NCBI RefSeq assembly: GCF_013179805.1
Contig: NZ_SRRZ01000080.1
Location: 1 to 33,539 of the forward strand
Direction of reading: 5' to 3'
Origin: Microcoleus asticus IPMA8
Lineage (GTDB): Bacteria > Cyanobacteriota > Cyanobacteriia > Cyanobacteriales > Microcoleaceae
Length of the DNA stretch: 33,539 nt
A program made the position numbers and the translations under genes. Positions 1-9,444 of the stretch are shown here, piece by piece; position 1 is the first letter of the stretch; the number at the start of each line of letters is the position of its first letter. The notes under the pieces were generated by a model. It did not search any database and was not told the DNA's origin. It saw only the letters and a program-made list of their open reading frames with translations.

Positions 1-34
1 AGTTGACGTTGGAAGTTATTGCTTCTTTGACGGG

Positions 35-766
35 ATGGGAATTTATTTTAGATGCTCTATCTGTAGCATGACTTTAGGAAATTGGTATAATGTGTCGGCG
101 GTGGCAGTGCTGCTGCCCCTAGTTGCAGGAGCGGCGGGCGCTTTAAACCTCGTGCAATCTGAAAGAAGTAGCCTGGTGTCGGGTGCAGCCGTGGGGATGC
201 TGGTTGCCGCTTCGCTGGCACCACCTGCGGGAGTGGTGGGCATGGCGATCGCGATGGGTCGATGGGACATGGCTGTGAACGGCTTGTTCGTGCTGTTGCT
301 GCAACTGGTGGGAATCAATTTGTCAGCTTCTATTGTGTTCCGTATCTACGGTCTGTCTGCGCGTGGAGCGCGTTACGATCGCGGGAAAAAGTCGGTGTTT
401 CCAGCTACCCTTGCCGTCACAATCTTCGCTCTGGCTCTCTTGCTGACTTGGCAGTTTTCTACCTCCCCAGAGCTTCAGCGTAGCAGCCGTTCGCAACGAG
501 CCACTGCTGAGATCCAGAAGGTGGTGAATAGTAGTAATCTCGCAGAACTGGTGGAGGCTGATGTTCGTTTTCCCAGCCCTAATATCAAAGGTCAGAATAC
601 GCTGCTCGGTACTGTTTACGTCCAGCGCCAAGCAGGTGTCGCCCAGTCAACGCAACAAATCCGCGATCGCTTAACGAAGGATATTCAAACTCACTTACTC
701 CAACAAGGGTTTAACGTCACACCGTTAGTCGATGTCAGCGTTCTTGAGGTACCAACTATCAAATGA
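35..766 (+). CDS. DUF389 family membrane protein, C-terminal part (start not resolved)
   Basis: The recognisable part begins near residue 15 with hydrophobic helices (SAVAVLLPLVAGAAGALNLV, then SLAPPAGVVGMAIAMG and a third helix), which I recognise as the second half of a DUF389 domain. A further membrane helix (about residues 123-140) and a soluble tail follow. DUF389 proteins normally carry several more helices upstream, and none is seen here. This frame stays open to the left window edge, but its first 20 residues do not look like DUF389. Another frame ends with TGA at 69-71, overlapping an ATG at 68. The gene may therefore start off-window, start at 68, or be frameshifted near 68. The family's role is unknown; it is probably an inner-membrane protein. 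Confidence 0.6.
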   Translation: MGIYFRCSICSMTLGNWYNVSAVAVLLPLVAGAAGALNLVQSERSSLVSGAAVGMLVAASLAPPAGVVGMAIAMGRWDMAVNGLFVLLLQLVGINLSASIVFRIYGLSARGARYDRGKKSVFPATLAVTIFALALLLTWQFSTSPELQRSSRSQRATAEIQKVVNSSNLAELVEADVRFPSPNIKGQNTLLGTVYVQRQAGVAQSTQQIRDRLTKDIQTHLLQQGFNVTPLVDVSVLEVPTIK

Positions 767-826
767 GTCCGCGTCATGCTTCGTAAAAGCCTTTCAAGGC
801 GAATTGTTAACCAATAGTTTAGATAA

Positions 827-940
827 ATGATTGTTAATCGAGCGGCAAAAGAGTTTCTGAGGCGGGGCGTGAAGCCAGATATCTCCAGTGCCGCTGGCAA
901 AATCATCTGTATCCAGGGTTCGCCACAGGAGGCTAAATGA
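827..940 (+). CDS. Possible 37-residue upstream ORF coupled to the glucosidase
   Basis: An ATG at 827 opens a 37-codon frame (starting MIVNRAAKEFLRRGVKPDIS) whose TGA at 938-940 overlaps the glucosidase ATG at 937-939 as ATGA. The overlap and basic composition could mean a coupled leader peptide. There is no clear ribosome binding site before 827, and I recognise no family. It may be a chance frame; the glucosidase has its own strong AGGAGG site. Confidence 0.2.
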   Translation: MIVNRAAKEFLRRGVKPDISSAAGKIICIQGSPQEAK

Positions 941-3567
941 ACGCAGAACAGCAACGCTTAGAGGAGAATCGCGAACCGGATGAACCTTGGTATCGCTGGG
1001 GTTCTTACTTGAGCGATCGCCAATGGGGTACAGTGCGGGAAGACTATTCACCTGACGGTTCAGCTTGGGATTACTTTCCTCATGACCATGCGCGATCGCG
1101 CGCTTACCGTTGGGCTGAAGATGGATTGGGTGGATGGTGCGATCGCCACAGTCAACTCTGCTTTGGTCTAACACTGTGGAATCGTCGCGATCCAATTTTA
1201 AAAGAACGCCTGTTTGGACTCACTAACGAACAAGGTAATCACGGTGAGGATGTCAAAGAATATTACTTCTACCTAGACAACACGCCTACCCATTCCTATA
1301 TGCGCTGGTTGTACAAATATCCTCAACTGGAATTTCCCTACACTCAGCTTGTAGAGGAAAACGCTCATCGCCACAAGGATCGACCAGAATTTGAACTACT
1401 GGATACGGGCGTGTTTGACGATAATCGCTACTTTGATGTGGTTGCCGAATACGCTAAAGCCTCTACAGACGATATTTGCATTCGCATCAGCATCACGAAT
1501 CGGGGGGCGGAAACTGCCAGCATCGACGTGCTACCTAGCCTTTGGTTTCGCAATACCTGGATCTGGACGGGTAATAAACCGCAGTCACAGCTATCGAAAG
1601 TTGCTGATGGTGTAATTAAGGCGAACAGTGAGAAATATGGAGATTATTGGTTATTCTGCGATGGAGATCATCAGCTTTTATTTACAGAAAATGAAACTAA
1701 CAGCCAACGCCTCTACGGAGCTGCTAATGCCTCGCCTTATGTTAAAGACGCTTTCCACGAGTACGTAATTCACAACAAACAAAATGCGGTGAATCCAAAT
1801 CAGGTTGGTACAAAAGCAGCGGCTTGGTATCAATTGGAAATTGGGGCGGGACAGACCAGTGTAATTCAATTGCGCTTCACCAACCAATATACAGAAACGC
1901 CATTTAATGCAGCATTTGCTGATACCTTCAGCCAGCGTCAAACAGAGGCAGACGAATTTTACGAAACGCTCACCCCCGGTCTAGACGAGGATTGCCGCAA
2001 CGTTCAACGACAAGCGTTTGCCGGACTGCTGTGGAGCAAACAGTTTTACTACTATGATGTCCATACTTGGCTGCATGGAGATTCAGCAGAACCTATCCCA
2101 CCCAATCAACGCCTTACCGATCGCAATACTCAGTGGTGGATGCTCTACGCCGAAGATGTTATTTCCATGCCCGATAAGTGGGAGTATCCTTGGTTTGCTT
2201 CCTGGGATTTGGCGTTCCACTGCATTGCTTTGGCATTAATCGATGGAAACTTTGCTAAGCAGCAATTACTGTTATTAACTGGCGATCGCACCATGCACCC
2301 CAACGGTCAATTACCCGCTTACGAGTGGGCGTTTAGCGATGTCAATCCTCCGGTACAAGCATGGGCGACGTGGCGCGTCTACAAAATTGAGGAAAAACGA
2401 GTTGGAAAGGGCGATCGCAAATTCTTGGAGCGGATGTTTCACCGCTTAATGCTCTACTTTACCTGGTGGGTAAACCGCAAAGACTTACAAGGGCAAAACT
2501 TGTTTCAAGGAGGATTTCTCGGACTGGATAACATTGGGCTATTTGACCGCAGCAAGCCATTACCAACGGGGGGTTATTTAGAACAGGCAGATGGCACGGC
2601 ATGGATGGGGATGTTTTCATTAAATATGCTGGCGATCGCTCTGGAATTGTCCAGTGAGGACGAAACCTACAGCGATATGACGTTGAAGTTTTTTGAACAC
2701 TTCCTCTACATTGCTAACGCCATTAATCATGTAGGGCATGAAAAAATTGTCCTCTGGGACAACGAAGACGGCTTTTACTACGATGCCTTGCACTTACCCA
2801 ACGGAGAGGACGTGCGAATCAAAGTACGGTCAATGGTGGGACTAATACCGCTATTTGCCGTCGATACTATCGAGCCAGATTTGTTAGAAATTGTGCCGGG
2901 GTTAAAAGACAAAATTGAGTGGTTTCTCAACAACCGTCCCGAACTGGCACAAAACATTGCTTGTATGACCAGTGAGGGAGAAGGCGATCGCCGCCTGCTT
3001 GCCATTACTAGCCCCGAAGCGCTACGCCGTATCCTGCGACCATTGTTGGATGAGGATGAATTTCTCTCACCTTATGGTATCCGCTCGGTTTCCCGCTATC
3101 ACAGAGAGCATCCCTTTATCTTCGACTGGGACGACACTCGCTATCAAGTAGATTATGAGCCTGCTGAATCTACTTCTAACCAATTTGGCGGTAACTCGAA
3201 CTGGCGCGGCCCCATCTGGTTTCCAGTTAACTTTCTACTAATTGAATCCTTGCAAAAGTTCTATCACTACTTAGGCGATGACTTTAAAGTGGAGTGTCCC
3301 ACAGGTTCAGGAGTAATGCTCAATCTCTGGGAGGTTGCGGCTTATTTGGAGCAACGGTCGATCGCTATTTTCTTGCAAAATCAAGATGGGCAGCGTCCGG
3401 TTTACGGTGGGATTGCAAAATTTCAGCAAGATCCCCATTGGCGCGATTTGATTCTCTTTTACGAATACTTTCATGGTGATAACGGGGCTGGATTGGGAGC
3501 AAGTCACCAAACCGGATGGACAGCACTAATTGCCAAGTTGATTCAGCAGGTGAATGATAAATCGTGA
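937..3567 (+). CDS. GH63-like glucosidase (MGH1-type glycoside hydrolase)
   Basis: This 876-residue protein has no signal peptide and is probably cytoplasmic. The N-terminal region (YRWGSYLSDRQWGTVREDYS, then a conserved WAEDGLGGWCDR stretch around residue 60) and the aromatic-rich C-terminal half, with GGNSNWRGPIWFPVNFLLIE near residue 750, match the large bacterial GH63/mannosyl-oligosaccharide-glucosidase-like family. That family has a beta-sandwich followed by an (alpha/alpha)6 barrel. It would hydrolyse an alpha-glucosidic or related bond in a compatible solute or oligosaccharide; the substrate cannot be read from sequence. The start is set by AGGAGG eight bases upstream (about 927-932). 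The next genes are unrelated, so it is probably monocistronic, apart from the small frame that overlaps its start. Confidence 0.85.
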   Translation: MNAEQQRLEENREPDEPWYRWGSYLSDRQWGTVREDYSPDGSAWDYFPHDHARSRAYRWAEDGLGGWCDRHSQLCFGLTLWNRRDPILKERLFGLTNEQGNHGEDVKEYYFYLDNTPTHSYMRWLYKYPQLEFPYTQLVEENAHRHKDRPEFELLDTGVFDDNRYFDVVAEYAKASTDDICIRISITNRGAETASIDVLPSLWFRNTWIWTGNKPQSQLSKVADGVIKANSEKYGDYWLFCDGDHQLLFTENETNSQRLYGAANASPYVKDAFHEYVIHNKQNAVNPNQVGTKAAAWYQLEIGAGQTSVIQLRFTNQYTETPFNAAFADTFSQRQTEADEFYETLTPGLDEDCRNVQRQAFAGLLWSKQFYYYDVHTWLHGDSAEPIPPNQRLTDRNTQWWMLYAEDVISMPDKWEYPWFASWDLAFHCIALALIDGNFAKQQLLLLTGDRTMHPNGQLPAYEWAFSDVNPPVQAWATWRVYKIEEKRVGKGDRKFLERMFHRLMLYFTWWVNRKDLQGQNLFQGGFLGLDNIGLFDRSKPLPTGGYLEQADGTAWMGMFSLNMLAIALELSSEDETYSDMTLKFFEHFLYIANAINHVGHEKIVLWDNEDGFYYDALHLPNGEDVRIKVRSMVGLIPLFAVDTIEPDLLEIVPGLKDKIEWFLNNRPELAQNIACMTSEGEGDRRLLAITSPEALRRILRPLLDEDEFLSPYGIRSVSRYHREHPFIFDWDDTRYQVDYEPAESTSNQFGGNSNWRGPIWFPVNFLLIESLQKFYHYLGDDFKVECPTGSGVMLNLWEVAAYLEQRSIAIFLQNQDGQRPVYGGIAKFQQDPHWRDLILFYEYFHGDNGAGLGASHQTGWTALIAKLIQQVNDKS

Positions 3568-3617
3568 TTCCCGACTTTTAAATTCTTCTCTTATGTCAAC
3601 CAAATTTCGGTTAATTA

Positions 3618-3744
3618 GACCTCTTGCAAAAATAACTAGGACGGGCTCTCCGGCCCATCCCACAACACACTTTTTTTCTTGTTCTTGTGGGGTAGGCATC
3701 CTGCCTGCCCGATAAATTGAGGAGAAGGACTTTTGCAAGAGTTC
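3618..3744. repeat. 127-bp palindromic interspersed element
   Basis: The outer arms GACCTCTTGCAAAA (3618-3631) and TTTTGCAAGAGTTC (3731-3744) are inverted copies with one mismatch. Inside are nested G/C-rich palindromes (GGGCTCTCCGGCCC at about 3643-3656, and GGTAGGCATCCTGCCTGCCC), separated by a T run. This has the structure of the small non-coding, MITE-like repeats scattered in cyanobacterial genomes. It lies between the glucosidase and the cupin gene and may act as a terminator for the former. Confidence 0.7.
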
Positions 3745-3782
3745 TATTCTCGCCAGTCCAATATTTAAGGAAATTTATTTTT

Positions 3783-4280
3783 ATGACTCATCCTTCATCC
3801 CACGAACAAATAGAATCGCGATCGAGCGATCGCGATCCAACACCCCCGACGATTGACTATTGGCACGTCTGGACTGACCAAGACGGCATCAGCCACCAGT
3901 CTCGTTGCCAAATTCAAGACTTCACTCTCAAGAGCATTTCACCACCTGCCTCTCCTCAGTGGCTCGAACAGATGCAGCAAGTTGGTGCTACCGTCGTCTT
4001 TACGGTGCAACCTGTTGGCTGGATTGGCACTTGGCATGAAAATCCGAAACCCCAGTGGATAGTTCCGCTATCGGGACGCTGGTTTGTGGAGACGATGGAC
4101 GGACAACGAGTAGAGATGGGTGTTGGTGAAATTTCGTTTGGAGAAGACCAGAATACGAAAGCGAACGCACACGGACAGAAGGGACACCTTTCTGGCACCG
4201 TCGGCGATGCGCCCGCAGTTCTGATGATTGTGCAACTTGAAGAAACGCCGACAATCGGGCAGGCTTGCCGCTTTCGATAA
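3783..4280 (+). CDS. Cupin-fold protein
   Basis: A 165-residue soluble protein. The segment PLSGRWFVETMDGQRVEMGV, followed by GEISFGEDQNTKANAHGQKG, has the spacing of a single cupin barrel: a G-rich turn, an acidic residue and a distal His. The classical three-His metal motif is incomplete, so metal binding is unsure. I chose ATG 3783 (AAGGA at 3767-3771) over longer in-frame starts, because upstream codons run into the palindromic element. The VOC gene starts 13 bases after its stop, so the two probably form an operon. The specific function is unknown. Confidence 0.7.
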   Translation: MTHPSSHEQIESRSSDRDPTPPTIDYWHVWTDQDGISHQSRCQIQDFTLKSISPPASPQWLEQMQQVGATVVFTVQPVGWIGTWHENPKPQWIVPLSGRWFVETMDGQRVEMGVGEISFGEDQNTKANAHGQKGHLSGTVGDAPAVLMIVQLEETPTIGQACRFR

Positions 4281-4293
4281 TCTCAAAATTTTT

Positions 4294-5250
4294 ATGTTGA
4301 ATCGCATTCAGGTACAACGGATTCGTGCTATTGGATTAACCGTGAGTGATGCCGATCGCTCTCAGGACTTCTATACGCAAGCACTAGGATTTGAACCCGT
4401 TTCAGACATCACGGTTGAAACAGATGATTGCAGCGACTTAGTAGGCGTGGCTGAGGCAACAATTCGCATTGTTACCTTGCAGCTTGGAGATGAACTGATT
4501 GAGCTGATTCAGTATCTCAATATTGAGGGAAAACCGATTCCCAAGGATTCGCAAAGTAATGATTTGTGGTTTCAACATTTGGCGATCGCAGTTAGTGATA
4601 TGGATCGGGCTTATGCTCATTTGCGATCGTTTCCAATTGAACCAATTTCAGTTGAACCGCAGACGATACCAGCCGAGAATAAAGCATCTGCTGGTGTAAA
4701 AGCCTTCAAGTTCAAAGACTGCGATCGCCACCCTTTAGAGTTAATTTGGTTTCCTCCTGATAAAGGACAAGAGAAGTGGCATCAGCAGGGCGATCGCTTG
4801 TTTCTCGGAATCGACCACAGTGCGATCGGGATTAGTAACACTGAGCAGAGTCTAAAATTTTACCGCGACTTGCTAGGAATGCAGGTTGAGGGTGGCAGTT
4901 TCAACCAAGGCGAAACGCAAGCTCGACTTGATAATTTACCACAAGAAGTAGAAGTCCGAATTACAGCACTGCGGCCTACTCAAGGCGGTTTAGGTATTGA
5001 ATTACTAGACTATCTTGTGCCTCCAAATAGTCGTCCCATACCTAGTGACTGGAAAAGTTATGATATTGCCAATATGCAAATTGAGTTAGTTGTCAACGAC
5101 ATTGATCAGGCTGTGGAGATGTTGCGGCAGAATCGGATTGAGTTTGTGTCGTCGCGGGTTGTGGAGTTTACAGATAGCTCATTTCCTTATTCTCAAGGTT
5201 GCTTAATCAAAGACCCTGACAGACATGGTGTATTACTAATTGCGGAATAA
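4294..5250 (+). CDS. Double VOC-domain (glyoxalase/dioxygenase-like) protein
   Basis: A 318-residue soluble protein made of two vicinal-oxygen-chelate modules. The first covers about residues 5-155 (IRAIGLTVSDADRSQDFYTQ, later WFQHLAIAVSDMDRAY and HPLELIWFPP). The second covers about residues 168-318 (LGIDHSAIGISNTEQSLKFY, later DPDRHGVLLIAE). Each has the beta-alpha-beta-beta-beta pattern with His and Glu at metal-ligand positions. Such proteins act as lyases, isomerases or extradiol dioxygenases; the reaction is not determinable here. ATG 4294 begins just before the first domain and lies 13 bases after the cupin stop, which suggests co-transcription. An earlier in-frame start at 4228 would overlap the cupin gene and adds no domain. 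Confidence 0.8.
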   Translation: MLNRIQVQRIRAIGLTVSDADRSQDFYTQALGFEPVSDITVETDDCSDLVGVAEATIRIVTLQLGDELIELIQYLNIEGKPIPKDSQSNDLWFQHLAIAVSDMDRAYAHLRSFPIEPISVEPQTIPAENKASAGVKAFKFKDCDRHPLELIWFPPDKGQEKWHQQGDRLFLGIDHSAIGISNTEQSLKFYRDLLGMQVEGGSFNQGETQARLDNLPQEVEVRITALRPTQGGLGIELLDYLVPPNSRPIPSDWKSYDIANMQIELVVNDIDQAVEMLRQNRIEFVSSRVVEFTDSSFPYSQGCLIKDPDRHGVLLIAE

Positions 5251-5358
5251 CCGTTAAACATAATTCCTAACTAGCAAAAGCCGTCAAATACTTTTGTTGT
5301 AGTTCAATCTCTGTCGCCCTAAATTCTATGTTTATTAAGTAGTCCAACAATAATAAAA

Positions 5359-5438
5359 ATGTCATTGCGATCCGAGCGTTGCAATCTCAAAATGCAAGCG
5401 AATTCCTTCGCTTCAATACGCTTCGTTCACAATGACAT
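5359..5438. repeat. 80-bp palindromic element with ATGTCATTG ends
   Basis: ATGTCATTG (5359-5367) and CAATGACAT (5430-5438) are perfect inverted ends around a core rich in CGAGCG and GCTTCG words. It belongs to the ATGTCATTGCGA type of short palindromic repeat. It lies between convergent genes (VOC on plus, FUSC on minus). The rest of 5251-5532 is AT-rich, and I see nothing else in it. Confidence 0.6.
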
Positions 5439-5532
5439 GGCTACTTTTATTTATGTCCGATTAATTAAGTACATTATAATCTAAAATTCCATATAGGTCT
5501 AAAAATATAAGTACGTTTAGCAAAGTATTTGG

Positions 5533-7842
5533 CTATTTAGTTAAACTCTCATCCAAAGATTTTTGCAAACGATCGATCGCACAATGCAGACATTTCATTT
5601 CATGGGCAATTCGGTCTAGTTGTGTGGAAACAGGAGTTTGTTCTCGAACAGCTTGCCTCGTTGACGTTACAGAACTTGGATTTGTAGCCAACTCTGATAT
5701 CCTAGTGATATGTAACTGTTCGATATCATTGTGAATTGCTTCGATATAAATATCTAGCCTCGGTAAAGCTAGAGGTTGGTGTCCCTGTTCCAGCGCATTT
5801 GCTAAGTTCTCTAAAATTTGGACAATCGCATCGGTAAATCGTTGGAAATCTGCAAATTGGTACTCTCCGCTAAATTTCTGCTGATGTTCTGCTAGGGTTG
5901 TGACTGAGCTGAAAAAAGCACGAATGTAAAGTATTAGCATCGCGATCGGTTCTACTTCTCCTTGAACGTGACGGGGTTCGCTGAATAACCTTTGAGCCGC
6001 AGCAGCAGCATTTGCATTCTCTAATGCCGCTTGATGACGCAGGTTTCTGATAGTTTCAGTAGAGCACTTTTGTTCTGGGTTGATATAGCTAGCTGCAACC
6101 TGTTGAAAGTACGCGAGATTAGATCGAATCGTTGTTGTTAGTTGTGCCGGAAGTTGCGATCTCTCCCAACTGGGGAATAACAAATAGCTGCCGAGTAATG
6201 CTAAAATGCCTCCAATTAAGCTATCTACAATGCGTAATACTCCAATCTCCCAGCCGCCTTTACTCGTCATATTCAGTAGCAATATGACTACGGGAGTAAG
6301 GAGAGTGATAAAGATGCCGTAGCTTAGCGATCGCACCGACATAGCAGTGACTAAGAGTATCAGAAGACAGACTAATATTGCCACTGGATTATGGATAAGT
6401 ATGACCAGGCAAATGCCAAAGATGCCCCCTAATGTGGTTCCAATCACCCGTTGCACAGTTGTCTGAGAAGTACCGCCAAAGTTCGGCTTTAGGGCAACTA
6501 CAGCAGTGAGTGTTACCCAATAGCCTGTGGGTACTTGCAATAGCAAGGCTACTAATTGGGCAGTTGTTACTATTAGCGCCAGCCGCAAAGCGTGACGAAA
6601 AATAACAGAATTAAACGTGAGATTATTCCGCAACGTTTCCATGATTGAAGAACGCTTTGGCTGTATCGGGGGATAAATGTTTAACTGGGCGATACTGCGT
6701 CTTTCTCCCCGTTGTAAATCTGTGGCAATTTCCGCATCGGTATGAATTTTTTCTGCTAGCGCTTTCAGAATAGCTACAATCTTGCCAATACTTACTAAGT
6801 CAGCATAGTCATCTGCGTGAGCCAAACTCGCCTGATTCAGGACTTGAGAGTGTATGACTTGCCATTGGTATTCTAGTGCCTCGATCGCCCGATCTAGATC
6901 TCCCAAGCGAACAAGGTTCTTTTCTTTGGCGAGGGATTCTGACAACATTTGCAAAGCCGTTGCCGATGCTTCTAGCACTTGCTGAATTTCTCTGTGTAAC
7001 TGCTGGAATAAGGGACGAGTGGATGCGATCGCTAACAGTTCCACCAGTGCTACAACAGAATTGGTAATTTGGTTGACATCCTCAATTAAGACGAGTAACT
7101 GATTGCCCCGCAAGTCAGCAGTTTCTCGGCCCGTCCACACAGCACCCCAAACAATCCGGGCAGAGGTCAAATCCTGTATTACGCTGTCTTGACCTTGTAA
7201 GAATTGCTCTCCCCACTTCTGACGCTCCTCCAGAGTTAATGGTATCTCGCCTGCCATTCGCAAAAATTTGCTCAATGTGGCATAACAACTGCTGGCTGCC
7301 TCGATCGCTGGTGTATAAGGGCGTAGCACCCACAATCCTAGAGATAACACCATCGCCCAGACACCTCCAGCTAGGCACAGCGCGCATTGAAGAAAAACAG
7401 TAGATAAATCTGGGAACGAAGCGAATTTTGCTAGCGAGACGATAAACATAGTTGATGTAACCAGGCTAACCGTCGCGGCGCTCGTACCAAACAGACCAGC
7501 TAAGCCAGCGATGAACATCACTAAGAACGTGGCTGGAATAGCTAGCCACAGGGTACTACTAACCAGATTCGCCATTAGCAAGGCGACAGTAACGCCAATG
7601 GTTGCTGCGAGCATGACAGTTGCTTTTTGGCGATAGGCTCCACCCGTATCGACCATCCCAACAAACATGGCTCCCATCACCGCGATCGTACTTGCAGCAG
7701 GATGACCTGTAATGAATCCAACTGCAATGGGTCCGCTCACTGCCAAAAGGGTACGCAAGCCGTAGAGGATGTCAGGTTTACCGGGCTTGAGCTGAAACTG
7801 CTGCAACAGCCAGTTGAGAGATTGTCGATCGCCAGATGGCAT
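5533..7842 (-). CDS. FUSC-family (aromatic acid exporter/fusaric-acid-resistance-like) membrane protein
   Basis: A 769-residue inner-membrane protein with duplicated architecture. The first bundle of hydrophobic helices covers about residues 25-170 and a long soluble helical region about 175-400. A second bundle lies at about 415-560 (HALRLALIVTTAQLVALLLQ, then GYWVTLTAVVALKPNFGGTS, and QRVIGTTLGGIFG), followed by a C-terminal coiled region. The second bundle holds the FUSC_2/ArAE signature. Relatives export aromatic carboxylates or other small organic acids. The start is supported by a GAGGT site about 9 bases before the ATG at 7842. It stands alone and is the last minus-strand gene of this block. 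Confidence 0.85.
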   Translation of the reverse strand: MPSGDRQSLNWLLQQFQLKPGKPDILYGLRTLLAVSGPIAVGFITGHPAASTIAVMGAMFVGMVDTGGAYRQKATVMLAATIGVTVALLMANLVSSTLWLAIPATFLVMFIAGLAGLFGTSAATVSLVTSTMFIVSLAKFASFPDLSTVFLQCALCLAGGVWAMVLSLGLWVLRPYTPAIEAASSCYATLSKFLRMAGEIPLTLEERQKWGEQFLQGQDSVIQDLTSARIVWGAVWTGRETADLRGNQLLVLIEDVNQITNSVVALVELLAIASTRPLFQQLHREIQQVLEASATALQMLSESLAKEKNLVRLGDLDRAIEALEYQWQVIHSQVLNQASLAHADDYADLVSIGKIVAILKALAEKIHTDAEIATDLQRGERRSIAQLNIYPPIQPKRSSIMETLRNNLTFNSVIFRHALRLALIVTTAQLVALLLQVPTGYWVTLTAVVALKPNFGGTSQTTVQRVIGTTLGGIFGICLVILIHNPVAILVCLLILLVTAMSVRSLSYGIFITLLTPVVILLLNMTSKGGWEIGVLRIVDSLIGGILALLGSYLLFPSWERSQLPAQLTTTIRSNLAYFQQVAASYINPEQKCSTETIRNLRHQAALENANAAAAAQRLFSEPRHVQGEVEPIAMLILYIRAFFSSVTTLAEHQQKFSGEYQFADFQRFTDAIVQILENLANALEQGHQPLALPRLDIYIEAIHNDIEQLHITRISELATNPSSVTSTRQAVREQTPVSTQLDRIAHEMKCLHCAIDRLQKSLDESLTK

Positions 7843-7990
7843 TACTAGGCTACCTCTTTAAATTTAATTAACTGGTTTCCGCTTAATCCTGATACAAGTT
7901 ATGAGAAAAAAAAAGTTTTTTAACATATTCTTTAGCAATGATTAGTTTAAAAAGCTTGACCTAAAATCCATCTGCAAGGTAAGCCTTGGT

Positions 7991-8542
7991 TCACCGTCCA
8001 AAAATCAGAGCGTCGAGCGAATACGCACCTGGGCCTAAAACCGCGATCGCAATCAGCATGACACAATACATAAACGCTTTTTCCCAGCTTGGCGGTTCGC
8101 CTTTCCCTAAAGGTCCCTGATACTGTTCTTCAGGAATTAAATATGGATCGCGAGCCACAAAAGGCAACCCTTGTGCAATTTCTAAAACCATTGCAAACAC
8201 CATCGATACGAGAATTGGTAGACTCGCTAATAGAGTAAGAAATCCCAGAATTAGGCAAACTCCACCGCCCAACATCGATGCTGCTGATAGAAAGCAAAGA
8301 AAGATCGGCATTTTTAGAGAATCCGCCCACTGTTGAAGATGCGTTATTTTAGGATAGCCGTGCAGGAGGAACAATATACCGACACTAACTCTTAATAGTA
8401 AAAGCAACGCGCCTTGAAGTCCGGCGGGGAAAACAGTATTAAGCGAACTGAATAGGTTTAGACCTAGCTCTGGTAGATTAGATGAAATGTTAGTAGCTAA
8501 TAGAAAACTAAGCGCAAAACCAATAACAAATTTGTAAATCAT
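7991..8542 (-). CDS. DoxX family membrane protein
   Basis: A 183-residue protein with an N-terminal hydrophobic segment and three or four more helices. LLRVSVGILFLLHGYPKITH, then SMLGGGVCLILGFLTLLASL and a final helix near residue 160, fit the DoxX/DoxD-like family of small membrane redox-associated proteins. Its ATG at 8542 overlaps the TGA of the SMP-30 gene (ATGA), so the pair is translationally coupled in the order SMP-30 then DoxX. DoxX relatives accompany oxidoreductases and thiol-stress functions, but a specific role cannot be assigned. Confidence 0.8.
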   Translation of the reverse strand: MIYKFVIGFALSFLLATNISSNLPELGLNLFSSLNTVFPAGLQGALLLLLRVSVGILFLLHGYPKITHLQQWADSLKMPIFLCFLSAASMLGGGVCLILGFLTLLASLPILVSMVFAMVLEIAQGLPFVARDPYLIPEEQYQGPLGKGEPPSWEKAFMYCVMLIAIAVLGPGAYSLDALIFGR

Positions 8543-9444
8543 CTTTGCACCCCACGAGTATTAAGGTCGATCGCGTATAAAGATGTGCCTGCCGTAATAA
8601 ACAGGCGATCGCGCTTCACTCCACCAAAGGTGAGGTTAGCACAAGTCTCCGGCACCAGAATTTTTCCTAAGCGATTGCCATCGGGCGCATATACCTGCAC
8701 GCTATCCTGAGAGCTAGTAAAGATATTGCCGTACTCGTCCACGCGCAACCCGTCGGGTTGACCCGGATCGATGACTGCAAATACGCTACCGTTGGTTACG
8801 CGCCTACCGTTTACGACCTCGTACACGCGGATATGATGGGGCCCATCTGGAATGTTGAAAGCAGCGGTATCAGATACGTATAGCAGGTTTTCGTCCGGAC
8901 TGAAAGCGAGTCCATTGGGACGCATTATATCTGTTACGATCGCATCGATCTCACCCGTTCCTGGGTCAAAGCGGTACACGAAACATCCCGGTTGTTCCTG
9001 TTCGCCCCCATATCCTTGGTTTGGCTCAGTAATACCGTAGGGTGGGTCAGTGAACCAGATTTTGCCGTCACTTTTCACTACCAGGTCGTTCGGGCTGTTG
9101 AGGCGCTTACCTTGGTAACGGTCTACTAAAACCTTCCACTGACCATCGCGATCGCGTCTGATAATAGCACGTAAACCCGACGAACACGCAACCAGACGAC
9201 CCTCCAAGTCGCGGTAATTACCGCTTTGATAGTCGGACGGGTCGCGCAGGACGCTCACTCCATCACTAGCACTCCAGCGCAACAGGCGGTTGCCGTGAGC
9301 ATCGCTCCACACAAGGCTGTCGTCTTCGTGGAAGTAAACGGGGCCTTCGCTATGGACGGCATCGGTGGCAAGCTTTTGGAGCGAGGCATCTTGGTGTACA
9401 AGCGCTCGGAGGCGATCGTCATAAATTTCGATGGTTTCAGGCAT
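8539..9444 (-). CDS. SMP-30/gluconolactonase family protein
   Basis: A 301-residue six-bladed beta-propeller without a signal peptide. Metal-site residues expected in the family are visible: Glu33 in HSEGPVYF, Asn and Asp in RLNSPNDLVVKSDGKIWFTD, RPNGLAFSPDENLLYVSD, and Asp in GQPDGLRVDEYGNIF. Members hydrolyse sugar or other lactones. It is the first gene of a two-gene unit with DoxX (4-base overlap) and is transcribed divergently from the GMC oxidoreductase. A GMC dehydrogenase makes a lactone from a sugar in some pathways, so the pair could work in sequence; that is inference. The ribosome binding site before the ATG at 9444 is weak. Confidence 0.85.
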   Translation of the reverse strand: MPETIEIYDDRLRALVHQDASLQKLATDAVHSEGPVYFHEDDSLVWSDAHGNRLLRWSASDGVSVLRDPSDYQSGNYRDLEGRLVACSSGLRAIIRRDRDGQWKVLVDRYQGKRLNSPNDLVVKSDGKIWFTDPPYGITEPNQGYGGEQEQPGCFVYRFDPGTGEIDAIVTDIMRPNGLAFSPDENLLYVSDTAAFNIPDGPHHIRVYEVVNGRRVTNGSVFAVIDPGQPDGLRVDEYGNIFTSSQDSVQVYAPDGNRLGKILVPETCANLTFGGVKRDRLFITAGTSLYAIDLNTRGVQR

